From Deltaproteobacteria bacterium (GTDB taxonomy: Bacteria > Desulfobacterota > BSN033 > UBA1163): a DNA stretch of 5,768 bases. Shown one piece after another: positions 5,048-5,768 of this stretch. Within the stretch, counting starts at the first letter, position 1. Each line of letters starts with the position of its first letter. The notes beneath the pieces were generated by a model, which was not told where the DNA came from, made no database searches, and saw only the letters and a program-made list of their open reading frames with translations. Location of the stretch: contig VGSD01000204.1 in NCBI GenBank assembly GCA_016875155.1, positions 1 to 5,768 on the forward strand, written 5' to 3'. Made by a program: the position numbers and the translations under genes.

Positions 5048-5768
5048 TCATCGGGTGGCGATCCCGTATTTTCCGATCTTGCGGTAGAGGTTCCTGATGC
5101 TTATGCCCAGGATCTTTGCCGTGCGGGTCTTGTTTCCTTTCCACTCTTGCAAAGTCTTTTCGATCAGATTCTTTTCAACCTCCACTATTGTGGAGGCCGC
5201 CTTTGAAGACTTCAGGTTAGGTTCTAGCAGGGAAAGGGGGAAGTCCTTCAGGGTGATCGTGTTCTCGGTCGATAAAATGATGGCCCGTTCCAGAACGTTG
5301 GCTAATTCCCGTATGTTGCCGGGCCAGCGATAATTCTTTAAACATTCGAGAGCCTCAGTGGCGACGGTCTTCCCCCAGCCTCCGTCGATGCTCTTTATCT
5401 TCAAAAGGTAATCGACAAGAAAAGGAATGTCTTCCTTTCTTTCCCGAAGAGGAGGCAAGCTGATGGTAACGACGTTCAGCCGGTAAAAAAGGTCTTCCCG
5501 GAAGCGGCCCCTTTTGACCTCTTCCTCCAGGCTACGATTGGTTGCTCCCAGAATCCGTACATCGACATGAATCTGTTTATTGCCGCCCACGCGGCGGAAT
5601 TCACCCAGTTCGATCACCCGGAGCAGTTTGGCCTGAATGTTTGGATTCATTTCCGAGATCTCGTCGATGAAGAAGGTTCCTCGATCGGCCAGTTCAAAGA
5701 GCCCGTGTTTCAGGGAAGAGGCCCCGGTAAAAGCGCCCTTTTCGTGGCCGAAAAGTTCGTTTTCGAGG
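5048..5768 (-). CDS. Sigma-54-dependent NtrC-family activator, C-terminal part
   Basis: This is the C-terminal 239 residues (numbered from the first complete codon in the window) of an AAA+ bacterial enhancer-binding protein that uses ATP to open sigma-54 promoters; the sensory domain and Walker A are beyond the right edge. Seen: GAFTGA (11-16), the loop that contacts sigma-54; Walker B GTFFIDEI (30-37); the arginine-finger segment GRFREDLFYRLNV (87-99); LPPLRERKEDI (104-114); sensor II WPGNIREL (148-155); and a Fis-type helix-turn-helix (about 200-236) with GNKTRTAKILGISIRNLYRK. The reading frame is open to the window edge, so the ATG at 5650 is internal (M40), not the start. The signal it senses is unknown. 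By position it could control the neighbouring catabolic genes, but no clear -24/-12 promoter was seen before them. Confidence 0.95.
   Translation of the reverse strand, partial: LENELFGHEKGAFTGASSLKHGLFELADRGTFFIDEISEMNPNIQAKLLRVIELGEFRRVGGNKQIHVDVRILGATNRSLEEEVKRGRFREDLFYRLNVVTISLPPLRERKEDIPFLVDYLLKIKSIDGGWGKTVATEALECLKNYRWPGNIRELANVLERAIILSTENTITLKDFPLSLLEPNLKSSKAASTIVEVEKNLIEKTLQEWKGNKTRTAKILGISIRNLYRKIGKYGIATR

Noticed and set aside
4943..5206. Plus-strand frame of 87 aa starting at GTG with AGGAGG just upstream
   Set aside because: It runs antisense into the well-supported sigma-54 activator, has no recognisable motifs, and the spacing between AGGAGG and GTG is only 3 bases.
5048..5650. 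ATG at 5650 as the start of the sigma-54 activator
   Set aside because: The same frame continues upstream through Walker B and GAFTGA to the window edge, so this Met is internal.
1..5768. CRISPR array, tRNA or rRNA gene, insertion sequence, attachment site
   Set aside because: No regularly spaced repeats, no structural RNA-like sequence and no transposase or terminal inverted repeats were seen by eye on either strand.

Overview
The window reads almost entirely on the minus strand and looks like part of an anaerobic aromatic-acid or CoA-thioester degradation region. The likely source is a strict anaerobe, perhaps a Desulfobacterota/deltaproteobacterial sulfate reducer or syntroph. That placement is inferred from gene content: a molybdenum hydroxylase whose flavin subunit carries the extra four-cysteine insert of 4-hydroxybenzoyl-CoA reductases, a dehydrogenase/hydratase fusion for acyl-CoA, a UbiD-type decarboxylase remnant, and a sigma-54-dependent activator. 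No taxonomic marker is present.

Layout in the direction of minus-strand transcription (high to low coordinates). (1) 5768-5048: C-terminal part of an NtrC-family sigma-54 activator, cut by the window edge. (2) 5047-4807: 241 bp intergenic stretch rich in perfect dyads, including a 17-bp palindrome. (3) 4806-4618: 62-aa protein with a four-cysteine zinc-ribbon or rubredoxin-like centre, followed directly by a stem-loop. (4) 4529-4133: a decayed chimera, the first ~90 residues of a UbiD-family decarboxylase joined near 4259 to a frame-shifted, mutated scrap of a DMSO-reductase-family iron-sulfur subunit. (5) 4043-2019: a 674-aa 3-hydroxyacyl-CoA dehydrogenase/enoyl-CoA hydratase fusion with a strong ribosome binding site. 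(6) 2018-1891: intergenic region with a sigma-70-like promoter whose -10 lies inside a perfect 15-bp palindrome. (7) 1890-1: a tightly packed operon for a three-subunit xanthine dehydrogenase-family enzyme in the order flavin/[4Fe-4S] subunit, [2Fe-2S] subunit, molybdopterin subunit (cut by the left edge).

Functionally, the three-subunit enzyme has the cofactor chain Mo - two [2Fe-2S] - FAD - extra [4Fe-4S]. That set is typical of the enzyme that reductively removes the para-hydroxyl of 4-hydroxybenzoyl-CoA. The fusion protein could carry out the hydration and oxidation steps of beta-oxidation on a CoA thioester, possibly after ring reduction. The UbiD remnant suggests that a hydroxyarene carboxylase/decarboxylase locus once lay here or nearby. 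No CoA ligase, benzoyl-CoA reductase or thiolase is visible, so the pathway assignment is inference. I found no clearly new biological system. The points most worth a second look are the cysteine insert, the Asn-to-Asp change in the dehydrogenase active site, the chimeric pseudogene and the two operator-like palindromes.
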